NCBI GenBank assembly: GCA_027858715.1
Contig: JAQICD010000218.1
Coordinates: 1 to 57,137 of the forward strand
Direction: 5' to 3'
DNA from: Prolixibacteraceae bacterium
Lineage (GTDB): Bacteria; Bacteroidota; Bacteroidia; Bacteroidales; Prolixibacteraceae
DNA: 57,137 nt
This document shows, piece by piece, positions 9,140 to 19,300 of this stretch. The notes below the pieces were generated by a model. The model was not told the DNA's origin and searched no databases. It worked only from the letters and a program-made list of their open reading frames with translations. Positions within the stretch are counted from its first letter, which is position 1; every line of letters begins with the position of its first letter. Both the position numbers and the translations under genes were made by a program.

Positions 9140-9817
9140 ATGCGCGTAATATACGAAGATAATCATATCATTGCTGTAAACAAGGCCGTTTCGGAGATTG
9201 TGCAAGGCGACAAAACCGGCGATACGCCCTTAAGCGAAACCGTAAAAGCCTACATCAAGGAGAAATACCGGAAACCCGGTGCTGTTTTCCTGGGTGTCAC
9301 CCACCGTCTCGACCGACCTACCAGTGGTGTGGTGCTATTTGCCCGCACAAGCAAGGCACTTACACGGCTTAACAAGATGTTTAGCAGCAAAGATGAAATT
9401 CGAAAAACCTATTGGGCTGTTGTTGATCACATGCCACCTCAAAATGCAGGAACATTGAGACACTGGCTTGTTCGCAACACAAAGCAAAACAAATCGTACG
9501 CAAACAACACAGAAAAACCCGGCAGTAAAGAAGCCATTCTCGACTACCGGGTTATTGGGCGTTCTGATAAATATTTTCTGCTCGAAATCGATTTAAAAAC
9601 GGGGCGACATCACCAGATCAGGGCACAGCTAGCAGCCATTGGATGTGCCATAAAAGGCGACCTCAAATATGGGTTTCCACGGTCGAACCCCGATGGTGGC
9701 ATTCACCTGCATGCACGTAGTATTTGTTTCACACATCCCGTCTCGAAAGAAGAAATTAAGCTTGTAGCCCCAACGCCTGATGATGCATTGTGGAAAGTGT
9801 TTGAACACCAACATTAA
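9140..9817 (+). CDS. RluA-family pseudouridine synthase
   Basis: A 225-residue RNA pseudouridine synthase. The active-site motif HRLDRPTSGVVLFARTSKAL carries catalytic Asp58, and KTGRHHQIRAQL is the conserved C-terminal motif. There is no S4 RNA-binding domain at the N-terminus, so it is a catalytic-domain-only member like TruC or RluA; whether rRNA or tRNA is the target cannot be decided. It follows purL by five bases and is probably co-transcribed. Its stop codon overlaps the stop of the convergent gene by four bases (TTAA). Confidence 0.9.
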   Translation: MRVIYEDNHIIAVNKAVSEIVQGDKTGDTPLSETVKAYIKEKYRKPGAVFLGVTHRLDRPTSGVVLFARTSKALTRLNKMFSSKDEIRKTYWAVVDHMPPQNAGTLRHWLVRNTKQNKSYANNTEKPGSKEAILDYRVIGRSDKYFLLEIDLKTGRHHQIRAQLAAIGCAIKGDLKYGFPRSNPDGGIHLHARSICFTHPVSKEEIKLVAPTPDDALWKVFEHQH

Positions 9818-11262
9818 AAAATGAAATACGTTAAAGTTGCACTTAGATTCTGATAAAACTCATTTCTTTCTCTTGTTATGTAATTTATTGACGACTCTTT
9901 ACTTTTGCTATAGTCAGTCAAATAATAGTTAAAATTAAGATTTGCATTAAACCTTAAACGCTCTGAAAAATAATAATACCCCCCAAAGCTTAATCTTGCT
10001 GATGATTCCAGTTCGGTCTCTGTTTGAAAATCATCAGACACAAACCTTGATCGAATAGACGAAGATATATTCAGGTAAGAACGCGTAGTTGGATAATAGC
10101 CAATATTATAATAAACATATCCGTTATATTCCATTACATCATGCTCACTTTTTGTATTATCCCTTGTTTTATAAATATATTCAGAACTCCCCTTATACTT
10201 TGAAGCGCTCAAATTAATACCGAAGTCCCTCTGCCATTTAACATTAATCGATTTGAAGTTTACATAAGATACTGCAGCACTAATGCCAGTATTAGAATCA
10301 TGCCGATCATATTCATTTTGCATGATATTTCTTTTATCCAAAAATGGAGATAAAAAGTATTTCAATCTTTGTCCCGACTGTCGGACATGCATGTTTGCAT
10401 AGTAATGGTAGTCAGCAATTGTATTATAAACATCGACATTGTTTTCATCGATCAATCCCTCATGCACTAATAAAGCAGCAAGTTCTTTAATCGTTTTCTT
10501 TCGAAACAATCTAAAATCGTAATAACGCTCATTATTTAACAACGTAATTCTATCTGCTAGTTGCTTAATATCATTTTCAAATAAATCACGAACCAGATAT
10601 CCACTTTCAATCAATTCATTTAAAATATAGATGGCCTCCACGGCATCCTCTACATATTCAATTCGGCCATGTCCGTGCCCAATATATGCTGAAACATTAA
10701 TATTTCTATACGGATTAAACACATTAAAATCCACGATTACAGAATCATCTTCTTCAAATCTATCGGTATAATCCATGTGCCAATTAAGCTCGCCTCCGTA
10801 GGTTATAAAATTTTTATTCTTCTCTGAATAATAAAAATCACTATCATAAAACCCATTTAATTTAGCCTCTGCTGAATTAGATTTAAAAATTTGTTCCGTA
10901 TTTTTATCATTAAAATAACTCTGATCTTCATTGCTTATATGTGATATATTTTCATATAAATATAAATCCCCTCCAAAGCTCGATATCTTTTTCCTTTCGC
11001 TTAAATTTTTCAAAAAACTCAATCTTCCATTAAAATTAAGACGAAGATATTCATCGTCGCTATCACGGTCGTTATTATAGCCAACATACTTATAATTTCT
11101 GGAATTAAATGATTGATAGAGATCCAACTGAAGATCTAATTTTGAACGATCGTAATCAGTTGTTTTGAATTCATCCAGCTTAAAATTGGTTTCCTGGGCA
11201 TTGGCAATGTTTAAGATAAGAAACATTCCGGTAAATACGGATAAAAAATTTGGTAGTTGCAT
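9814..11262 (-). CDS. Exported beta-barrel protein with an internal helical segment
   Basis: A 482-residue protein with a signal peptide (about residues 1-22, ending ANAQ). Most of the sequence is Tyr/Asn/Ser-rich alternating beta strand and it ends in NLSATLTYFIF, as an outer-membrane barrel would. Between about residues 205 and 285 the pattern switches to amphipathic helix (VEDAVEAIYILNELIES then IKQLADRITLLNNERYYDFR), which looks like a plug or periplasmic insert. I do not recognise a named family, although similar insert-containing barrels of unknown function seem to exist in Bacteroidota. Base composition is clearly more AT-rich than purL next door, which may reflect transfer or relaxed selection. 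Confidence 0.75.
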   Translation of the reverse strand: MQLPNFLSVFTGMFLILNIANAQETNFKLDEFKTTDYDRSKLDLQLDLYQSFNSRNYKYVGYNNDRDSDDEYLRLNFNGRLSFLKNLSERKKISSFGGDLYLYENISHISNEDQSYFNDKNTEQIFKSNSAEAKLNGFYDSDFYYSEKNKNFITYGGELNWHMDYTDRFEEDDSVIVDFNVFNPYRNINVSAYIGHGHGRIEYVEDAVEAIYILNELIESGYLVRDLFENDIKQLADRITLLNNERYYDFRLFRKKTIKELAALLVHEGLIDENNVDVYNTIADYHYYANMHVRQSGQRLKYFLSPFLDKRNIMQNEYDRHDSNTGISAAVSYVNFKSINVKWQRDFGINLSASKYKGSSEYIYKTRDNTKSEHDVMEYNGYVYYNIGYYPTTRSYLNISSSIRSRFVSDDFQTETELESSARLSFGGYYYFSERLRFNANLNFNYYLTDYSKSKESSINYITRERNEFYQNLSATLTYFIF

Positions 11263-11370
11263 AATTATTGATTCTTAGGTTAAAAGGGAAAAAAATATTA
11301 AATATTAAACAATGATTTTTCAATAAAACAAATGCCATACCATAATACATAATATTAAATTTTTTTAACA

Positions 11371-11398
11371 AAAAAAGGATGGCAAATACTGCCATCCT
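11371..11398 (-). terminator. Rho-independent terminator after the barrel pseudogene
   Basis: A perfect 9-bp stem (AGGATGGCA / TGCCATCCT) with a 5-base loop is followed on the minus strand by a T-rich run (TTTTTTGTTAAAAAAATTT). It lies just downstream of the pseudogene remnant. Confidence 0.75.
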
Positions 11399-11426
11399 CT
11401 ATAATTCTGTCATTTAATGTAGTTTT

Positions 11427-11797
11427 TTAAAAAACCAATTTTAACCCGATATTCAACCCCATAGCTCCATACGAGAACAAGTGATGAACAAGTTCTGTTT
11501 CGTCGGGCTCTGGATAGGCAACCTTATCTTCAAATTTATACACGGTACCATCGAGCTCACGGCGTTTTCGAGGCTTCTAAATTAGCGATTGAGGTAAATT
11601 TCACCAAAAACCTTCACGTTGCTGCTAATGTTATAATCTGTTCCAATAGCACCATTATAACCTAAGGGGAAACCACCTCTGAATTTCTTTTCATCACTTC
11701 CGACCAACACTTTAGTTAAAGGGAGTCCGGTAGTGACACCTAATTTTGCATAAGGCGACAGATCTTCATTTACTGATGTAAAGGTTTTCTTCATCAT
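11427..11797 (-). pseudogene. Decayed outer-membrane beta-barrel gene
   Basis: The ORF track shows only a 71-residue piece (11582-11797) with barrel features (FPLGYNGAIGTDYNISSNVKVFGEIYL). After its stop codon, another minus-strand frame continues with KRRELDGTVYKFEDKVAYPE and ends GAMGLNIGLKLVF followed by a stop at 11427-11429, a typical barrel C-terminus. A short piece in the third frame (SIANLEASKTP) appears to bridge the two, implying at least two frameshifts. There is no signal peptide at the 5' end, so the gene is also truncated there. Translation and the frame jumps are read directly; that it was once a complete opacity-like or OmpA-like barrel is inference. A strong terminator follows. 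Confidence 0.7.
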
Positions 11798-11812
11798 TAT
11801 ACATTTAAGATA

Positions 11813-12952
11813 TTATTTCTTTTTCTTTTCCATTTGTTCATCCATTTCCCGATCCATGCTTTCCGTTAATTTACGAATAATTTTGAATTCAGAAAGAAAT
11901 TCTGCTCCAAGTACACGAAAAATAGTATAAACCGGTATAGCCAGTATCATACCAATAATTCCTGCAAAACTTCCGGCGGCAATTATAACAAGAAAAATCT
12001 CCATGGGATGTGCCTTCACGCTGCTCGAGTAAATCAATGGTTGAAAAAGCACATTATCAATCACCTGTACCGACACAAAAACCAGAACCATCCATCCGAC
12101 AATAGGAAGCGTCTGAGTCATAAAATCTGCATTTATATTAATTGCCAAACCAATTAAAACACCTACGGCACTTCCAATCCACGGCCCCAGGTATGGTATA
12201 ACATTAAAAAGCCCACAAAACATACCAATTACCACAGCCTCGGAAAAATCGAGGCCAATAATAGTCAGACCAATAGTATCAAGGGTCATCACCAATAAAA
12301 CCTCCAATATTATTCCTATAAAATATCTTCGCAGCAAATAAGCTATTCGATCAATGCTATCGGAAACGCGCTCTTCATAACCTGTTGGCGATAACATCAT
12401 GATGCCTTGCCTGAACATTCCTTCTTCACTAAGAAAAAAGAAAGAAATAAAAGCCACAGAAAAAACGCCCATAAACACACTCCCCAGTGTTCCGGCAATT
12501 GCGCCAAATAAATCGGTTACCTGTGACATTTCAAAAAACGAAGAAATACGTTCGTCAAATATACTCAGGAAACTCCCGTCAGTTAGCGAAATGCTCTCAC
12601 CGTAAAGAAATTCAGAAATTCGGTTCAATGGTACTTCGAGCTGTTCGAGATAATCGTTGATATTAATGGTTGAAAGCTGCTCGAATTCACTCACCAGCAG
12701 TGGAATTAAAAAGCGAAAAATTCCAAAAAAGAATCCCACAATTAGTAAAAGGGTAATAAAAGCACTTAACGAAGCCCCCAGATGGAACTTCCATATTCTG
12801 ATTTTTTTCAGCCACCGCACAAAGGGACGCCCAATCATTGCAAGCACTGCTGCAATAATAATATAACCAACTATTGAACGAAAATACCACAGCAGGAAAA
12901 CAATGAAAATTACGCCTGCTGCAATAATAATATTCCGTACTTTTCTATCCAT
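11813..12952 (-). CDS. AI-2E family transporter (PerM-like permease)
   Basis: A 379-residue integral membrane protein. Hydrophobic segments come as an N-terminal pair (about 10-50 and 60-85) and a C-terminal cluster (about 150-350), with a soluble stretch near 90-150 between them, which is the AI-2E/UPF0118 arrangement. The C-terminal motif IPYLGPWIGS matches the conserved motif of the family. Members have been proposed to export autoinducer-2 or, in other cases, to act as sodium/proton antiporters, so the substrate here is open. The tail ends in a run of Lys. It starts 39 bases after the LytTR gene stop and may share its transcript. Confidence 0.9.
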   Translation of the reverse strand: MDRKVRNIIIAAGVIFIVFLLWYFRSIVGYIIIAAVLAMIGRPFVRWLKKIRIWKFHLGASLSAFITLLLIVGFFFGIFRFLIPLLVSEFEQLSTININDYLEQLEVPLNRISEFLYGESISLTDGSFLSIFDERISSFFEMSQVTDLFGAIAGTLGSVFMGVFSVAFISFFFLSEEGMFRQGIMMLSPTGYEERVSDSIDRIAYLLRRYFIGIILEVLLVMTLDTIGLTIIGLDFSEAVVIGMFCGLFNVIPYLGPWIGSAVGVLIGLAININADFMTQTLPIVGWMVLVFVSVQVIDNVLFQPLIYSSSVKAHPMEIFLVIIAAGSFAGIIGMILAIPVYTIFRVLGAEFLSEFKIIRKLTESMDREMDEQMEKKKK

Positions 12953-12991
12953 ATCTATTTGGTTTTAAGGTATCCTTTATATCGTAATCTC

Positions 12992-13747
12992 TTATCCAAG
13001 ATTTATAGCATCGATATCATTTAATGATTTTAATACTTCCCGTTTCATTAAAAATCTCTCTTCACGGTCGCCACATTTCAAAATACACATATGAGTTTTC
13101 CGGTCAATCGAATCGATAAATTTCATATTTACCAGCGACGAACGGTTAATTTTTATAAAAAAATATGGTTCAAGCATCTCAATTAAATCCTTTACAGGAG
13201 TATTAATTTTTTTAATATCGCCATCACATAAAAACATCATGGTGATGCCTCTTTCGGATTTTACACAAAATATTTCGCGCGGGTTAATAAACAAGTATCC
13301 GTCAATAGTTTTAAATTTAAGCTTATCAGGAATCGAATTACCCCATATCGATTTGCTTTTTGAAAGCTTTTCTTCTTTTCTGATGTTCTGTTCAACTTTC
13401 GAAAGCACGTTAAAAACATCGTCTAATCCAAAGGGCTTAACCAGGTAATCGATCGGCTTTACTTCAATTGCATTATATGCATATTGTTTATAAGCCGTGG
13501 TGAATACAATCTGGGTATTTATATTATTATCGCGCAATCGTTTTGCAAAATCAAGTCCGTTTTCTTCGGGCATGTTAATATCAAGAAAAATCACGTCGGG
13601 CAAACAAGTTTCTATTAACTTCAGTGCTGAAGAAGTCTCACTTACTGTATCAATTATTTCAACACAGTCGCCAACTTGTAAATATTTTTCCAAAATACGT
13701 TGAGCTGAAATGTCATCATCAACTATTAAAGCCTTAATCTTCGACAT
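12992..13747 (-). CDS. LytTR-type response regulator
   Basis: A 251-residue transcription regulator. Residues 1-120 are an intact receiver with VDDD at 9-12, phosphoacceptor Asp56 (IFLDINMP), Thr in the FTTA motif and Lys in VKPFG. Residues about 145-245 are a LytTR DNA-binding domain (FFIKINRSSLVNMKFIDSI). The gene lies three bases downstream of a second LytTR gene in the same direction, so the pair is co-transcribed. No sensor kinase of the usual LytS/YehU type is in the window. Confidence 0.92.
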   Translation of the reverse strand: MSKIKALIVDDDISAQRILEKYLQVGDCVEIIDTVSETSSALKLIETCLPDVIFLDINMPEENGLDFAKRLRDNNINTQIVFTTAYKQYAYNAIEVKPIDYLVKPFGLDDVFNVLSKVEQNIRKEEKLSKSKSIWGNSIPDKLKFKTIDGYLFINPREIFCVKSERGITMMFLCDGDIKKINTPVKDLIEMLEPYFFIKINRSSLVNMKFIDSIDRKTHMCILKCGDREERFLMKREVLKSLNDIDAINLG

Positions 13748-13750
13748 AGG

Positions 13751-14476
13751 TTATAAAATTGATTCTGTTTCTAATTTACGTATATATTTTTTAGACATTT
13801 TAAAACTGGTTGATTTTTCGTCATCAATAATACATTTTCCATCTTTTTTATTTACTTCTCTTACTCTGCTTAAATTCACCAGAACAGATCTGTTAATTCT
13901 TATAAAATTATATGTTTTTATTAAACCTTCAATTCGCCCCAGGTTATAGGTTGTATAATATGATGTTCCATCATTAAAAAAAAGATTAGTATAAGCGCCT
14001 TCAGCTTCACAATAAAGCATATGCTGCATGTCAATTAACCGATATCCCTTAATTGTTTTCATCCTCACTTTAACATCTTCTTTTGGAGATTTAACCAACT
14101 CTTCAGATGTATGTATCTCACGTATAAACTGTATTGCCTTTTTAATTGAAAGGTTCATCATTTTTGATGACAATGGCATAAGCAGAAAATCAAAGATATT
14201 GTTTCCGATTGCCTGTATCGCGTTATCAGCATCGTTAGCAATCAATATTACAGGAATATTCATTTCATTTTTTTGAATAATTCGTGCAAGCTCAAACCCA
14301 CTTCTGAATGATAATATTTCGGAAATAACAACGATGTCAGGTTTGATATCAAGTATCTGAAATGCGGCATCTTCAGCAGACACTGCATGAAAAACGTCAG
14401 TTTTATACTCGCCGGCAATATTTTCAAGATAATAATTTCTCGTTTCAGGTATTCCGTCAACAATTAATAGCTTCAT
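13751..14476 (-). CDS. LytTR regulator with a degenerate (pseudo-) receiver domain
   Basis: A 241-residue protein with the same two-domain plan as its neighbour. The receiver fold is recognisable, but aligning it by eye to the neighbouring paralogue shows that the phosphorylation residues are lost. Asp-Asp becomes Asp7-Gly8, the phosphoacceptor Asp becomes Ser52 (PDIVVISEI), the Thr becomes Ala80 and the Lys becomes Met100 (FLLMPLS). The C-terminal LytTR domain is intact (NFIRINRSVLVNLSRVREV). It probably binds DNA without being switched by phosphorylation, perhaps as a dimer partner of the intact regulator. It is the first gene of the pair. Confidence 0.88.
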   Translation of the reverse strand: MKLLIVDGIPETRNYYLENIAGEYKTDVFHAVSAEDAAFQILDIKPDIVVISEILSFRSGFELARIIQKNEMNIPVILIANDADNAIQAIGNNIFDFLLMPLSSKMMNLSIKKAIQFIREIHTSEELVKSPKEDVKVRMKTIKGYRLIDMQHMLYCEAEGAYTNLFFNDGTSYYTTYNLGRIEGLIKTYNFIRINRSVLVNLSRVREVNKKDGKCIIDDEKSTSFKMSKKYIRKLETESIL

Positions 14477-14563
14477 TTCTATATCCTTTAGGCTGAACCA
14501 ATTATTAATATATGTATTGCCTTAAATATATCGAAAAATTTAACGATTTAAAACAACAATCTT

Positions 14564-15454
14564 TTAAACAAAGAAAATTGTAATGCCTGACACTGCTATA
14601 AGAGCTCCAAGAACTTCGTTTAGAGTCAGTTTTTCTTTTAAAATTAAGTGAGATGGCAATAAAATAAAAACAGGTACAGTGGCCATTAATGTTGAAGCAA
14701 TGCCTACAGAGGTAAATTTAAAAGCTATCATACCCAACGACACGCCTAAAAAAGGACCAAAAAACGACCCAACTGTCAGAGCTTTAAGAGCTTTTTTATC
14801 GCTTAGACCTTTTGCTACACCTTTCCACCTGCCCATTAATGTAATCATTATTGCAAAGCCTACTATGCCGGTTATAACCCTTATCTGCGACGAAGCGAAA
14901 GCATCGTATTGTCCCATACCTATTTTGCTAAATACAGCACCAACCCCCTGACCAACAGCTCCTCCAAAAGCAAAAAGAATTCCTTTTAACGGGTAGCGAC
15001 TTTTTTTAATTCCATTTTCTACATCCTTTTTCAGAATTACCAGCGACACACCTGCAATTACAAGAAGCATACCCAGTATATTAATTGCCGAAAACGATTC
15101 GCCCATCATCACCCAACCCAAAGCAGCAGCAATTGGCGGTGCCATTGTCATGATAAGCATCGATATTTTGGAACTAACAAATTCGTAGGATTTAAACAGA
15201 AAAAAATCGCCAAGTACAAAACCAATAAGGCCTGAAATACTTAAATAAACCCAGGCTTTAAGCGGAGCGTCGAACGGAAGCCATTGCCCCATGAAAACAC
15301 GGGTATAAATTACATAAAAAAGAAAGGCAAACACCAGGCGTATCAGGTTAACCGATACCGATCCGATTCGGCGTGTTGCTACCTGAAAGCTCATTGCCGT
15401 TGCGGTCCAGCATATTGCTGTTGCCAATCCCGCAACTTCACCGGTATATTCCAT
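14564..15454 (-). CDS. EamA-family (DMT) permease
   Basis: A 296-residue membrane protein with about ten hydrophobic segments in two repeated halves, the drug/metabolite transporter arrangement. Each half holds an EamA-like stretch (GESFSAINILGMLLVIAGVS and LKEKLTLNEVLGALIAVSG). The substrate cannot be predicted. It starts 32 bases after the lgt stop, so secA, lgt and this gene may form one transcript. Confidence 0.88.
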   Translation of the reverse strand: MEYTGEVAGLATAICWTATAMSFQVATRRIGSVSVNLIRLVFAFLFYVIYTRVFMGQWLPFDAPLKAWVYLSISGLIGFVLGDFFLFKSYEFVSSKISMLIMTMAPPIAAALGWVMMGESFSAINILGMLLVIAGVSLVILKKDVENGIKKSRYPLKGILFAFGGAVGQGVGAVFSKIGMGQYDAFASSQIRVITGIVGFAIMITLMGRWKGVAKGLSDKKALKALTVGSFFGPFLGVSLGMIAFKFTSVGIASTLMATVPVFILLPSHLILKEKLTLNEVLGALIAVSGITIFFV

Positions 15455-15486
15455 ATAATATCTAAACCAACGGTTATAAGCTGATA

Positions 15487-16299
15487 CTACTTTTTATTTT
15501 TCTGTTTGTTATACCTGAAATGTGCAAACAATACAAGTCCCAGACCAAACAACACAAACGGGATGCTTAACCATTGACCCATATTTAACATCATGCCGGC
15601 TTCAAAAGCTTCCTGATCTTCTTTGATAAACTCGATAAAAAAGCGAGCGGTAAAAACCATTATAAATAAGAAACCTGTGAGCATACCAGTTTTCGATTTT
15701 ATTTCGGTTTTCCAGTAAGCCCTGCGAAGCAATATAAAAGTTACGAAGTAAGCAAAGGCCTCGTAAAGCTGCGTGGGATGCTTGGCTACTGTTTCGCCAT
15801 TGCGTTCAAATATAAAGCCCCATGGCAATGATGTTTCAATACCGTATATTTCTGAGTTGAATAAATTCCCCAGCCTTATAAACATGGCTGCCAGGGCTGT
15901 GGGAATAATAACACGGTCGATAGTCCAGAAAACATTTTTTTTGGTGAAAATTTTTGAATGTATAAGCAAAGCTATAAAAATAGCCAATGCACCACCATGA
16001 CTAGCCAAGCCGCCTTTCCATACCATTAAAATTTCGATCGGATTTTGAGAGTAATAATCCCATGCATAAAAGAAAACATGCCCAAGCCGTGCACCCACAA
16101 TAGTGGCGATAACAATGTACATAAGCAGGCTGTCGAGCCACTTCAGGTTTTCTTTTTCATACTTAAACATCTTCTCTACCATGTTGTAGCCCAAAATAAA
16201 ACTAAGGGCAAACATAAGTCCGTACCAGCGAACCGAAAGCGGCCCGAGGCTGAATATTTCGGGGTCAATACTCCAATGAATAAAACTCAATAAATCCAT
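15487..16299 (-). CDS. lgt: Prolipoprotein diacylglyceryl transferase
   Basis: Transfers diacylglyceryl from phosphatidylglycerol to the lipobox Cys of prolipoproteins, the first step of lipoprotein maturation in the inner membrane. The protein is polytopic. The Lgt signature is visible as IRLGNLFNSEIYG, and the HGGALAIF motif holds the conserved His-Gly-Gly. The ORF track begins at 16344, inside secA; the Met at 16299 (MDLLSFIHWSIDPEIF) gives 270 residues, the normal Lgt start and length, and leaves a 17-base gap after secA. Confidence 0.95.
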   Translation of the reverse strand: MDLLSFIHWSIDPEIFSLGPLSVRWYGLMFALSFILGYNMVEKMFKYEKENLKWLDSLLMYIVIATIVGARLGHVFFYAWDYYSQNPIEILMVWKGGLASHGGALAIFIALLIHSKIFTKKNVFWTIDRVIIPTALAAMFIRLGNLFNSEIYGIETSLPWGFIFERNGETVAKHPTQLYEAFAYFVTFILLRRAYWKTEIKSKTGMLTGFLFIMVFTARFFIEFIKEDQEAFEAGMMLNMGQWLSIPFVLFGLGLVLFAHFRYNKQKNKK

Positions 16300-16316
16300 A
16301 CCAGGTTTTTTACAGT

Positions 16317-19300
16317 TTATGCAGGACTTCCTGCTCCATGACAACTCTTATATTTTTTTCCACTTCCACAAGGACAAGGATCGTTTCGCCCTACTTTCTT
16401 TTCGGTACGCACAGGCTGTGCTTTTTTAGGAGCTTCCTGTCCGGCAGTACCACCTTCAGAGACGCCCGAACGCCCGGTTTGCATCCGGCTCATATCGATA
16501 CGCTTACGCTCCTCTGCCTCTTTTACTTCCGACGGATCGGTAATCGGGATATGCCCTTTGGCAAGTATTGAAACCACTTTGCGATTTACTTCGTTAATCA
16601 TTATTTTAAACAAGCTGAACGATTCCAGCTTATAAATAAGCAATGGATCTTTCTGCTCGTAAGTTGCATTTTGTACCGATTGACGCAGGTCGTCCATCTC
16701 GCGCAACTGCTCTTTCCATGCTTCGTCGATGGTACCTAGCATAACCTGCTTCTCGAACGACTTTGCCACTTCCTTACCCTCGTTTTTATAAGCTTTATCG
16801 AGGTTGGTTACCACCTGGTACATACGTTTGCCATCGGTAAAGGGTACTACAATGTTTTTATACTGATGCGACCGGGCTTCGTAAACCTTTTTAATAACCG
16901 GATATGCCTGCTTCGCAACAATTTCCTTCTTACGTGTATAACCATCGAGCATTTTGCGAAATACTCTCTCGCTTATTTCTTCAGCTTTTAAACTACCGAA
17001 TTCTTCTTCGCTTACAGGCGACTCGATAGAAGCAGTTCTCATCAGATCAATTCTGAATTGATCAAAATCACTCTCGTAGTTCTCATTTACAAGTTCTTCA
17101 ACCGAATCGTACATGTTGTTCATGATATCCACCTCGATGCGTTCGCCAAAAAGTGCGTGACGGCGACGTTTGTAAACTACTTCACGCTGCGAGTTCATCA
17201 CATCATCATATTCGAGCAAATGTTTACGAATGCCAAAGTTATTTTCTTCTACTTTTTTCTGTGCCCGTTCAATCGATTTCGAAATCATTGAATGCTGAAT
17301 CACTTCGCCTTCTTTCAGCCCCATACGATCCATCACCTTGGTAATGCGGCCGGTACCGAAAAGCCTCATCAGGTCGTCTTCGAGCGACACAAAGAATTGC
17401 GACGAACCGGGATCTCCCTGGCGTCCGGCACGTCCGCGTAACTGACGGTCAACCCGGCGAGAGTCGTGTCTTTCAGATCCAATAATAGCCAAACCGCCTG
17501 CTGCTATAACTTCGGCAGATAGCTTAATGTCGGTACCACGACCGGCCATGTTGGTTGCAATGGTAACCATCCCTTTTTTACCGGCCTCGGCAACAATTTC
17601 AGCCTCGCGCTGATGCATTTTCGCGTTCAGCACATTGTGTTTAATGGCTTTCATTTTCAACATCCGACTCAACAACTCCGATATTTCTACCGATGTTGTA
17701 CCCAATAATACAGGTCGCCCCTGTTTGTTCAGCTCTACTATCTCGTCGCTAATGGCATTGTATTTTTCGCGTTTGGTTTTATATACCAAATCTTCGCGGT
17801 CGTCGCGCACTATCGAACGGTTGGTTGGTATTACCACCACATCGAGCTTGTAGATGTCCCATAATTCGCCTGCTTCGGTTTCGGCAGTACCAGTCATACC
17901 CGAAAGCTTGTGGTACATTCTGAAGTAATTCTGCAAAGTTACCGTTGCAAAAGTCTGGGTAGCGGCCTCAACCTTAACCCGTTCTTTAGCTTCAATTGCC
18001 TGGTGAAGACCATCGGAGTACCGGCGTCCTTCCATAATTCGGCCGGTTTGCTCATCAACAATTTTTACTTTATTGTCGATTACTACATATTCATCATCTT
18101 TTACGAATAAAGTATAAGCTTTCAGCAACTGGTTCAGGGTGTGTACACGTTCAGTTTTAACGCTATAATTTTGCAGTAACTCGTCTTTTTGAGCCATACG
18201 CTCGTCGTCCGACAAACTTGTGTCGTTTTCGAGCTTGGCCATTTCGCTCCCCATATCGGGCAATATGAAAAAGCTTGCATCATCAACATCGCCCGAGATC
18301 AGGTCGAGGCCTTTATCGGTAAGCTCTATCGAGTTGTGTTGTTCTTCAATGATGAAATAAAGCGGATCGGTAACAATATGCATGTTTTTATTGTTATCCT
18401 GCATATAGAAATTCTCCGTTTTATGCATTTGAGCCTTGATACCTTCTTCGCTGAGGAATTTAATCAGCGCGCTGCTTTTAGGTAAACCTTTATGAGCCCG
18501 CAGCAATAGTAAAGCACCTTCTTCCAGTTCCTTTTTCGTAGCATCTTCTTTATTTAGCAACCTTTTGGCATCTGCAAGTATTTGAATAACCATTTTCCGC
18601 TGTATCTCAACCAGTTTTTCAACTTTAGGGCGATATTCCATAAAAAGTTCATCGCCGGTTGCTTTTGGCACCGGTCCCGAGATAATAAGCGGCGTACGGG
18701 CATCGTCGATTAACACCGAGTCAACCTCATCGACTATTGCATAATGATGCTTTCGCTGCACCAGATCTTCGGGGCTGATCGACATATTATCACGCAGGTA
18801 GTCGAAACCAAACTCGTTGTTGGTACCAAATGTAATATCTGCATTGTATGCTTTACGTCGATCTTCAGAATTCGGACGGTGCTTGTCGATACAATCGACC
18901 GACAGACCATGGAACTGATAAATAGGTCCCATCCACTCCGAGTCACGCTTGGCCAGGTAGTCGTTTACAGTAACCAAATGCACCCCTTTTCCAGTAAGTG
19001 CATTGAGAAATACCGGTAAGGTAGCTACAAGCGTTTTACCTTCACCGGTTGCCATTTCAGCAATGTTACCTTTATGAAGCACTACCCCACCTATGAGCTG
19101 CACATCGTAGTGTACCATATCCCAGGTCACCTCGTTGCCCCCTGCCATCCATGTATTGTTCCACACAGCAGTGTCGCCATCAACGCTTACGTGATCGAAG
19201 CGTGCTGCCATTTCGCGATCGAAATCATTGGCCTTAACCACTATTTGGTCAATATCTTTAAACCGTTTGGCCGTTTCTTTTACTACGGCAAATGCTCGTG

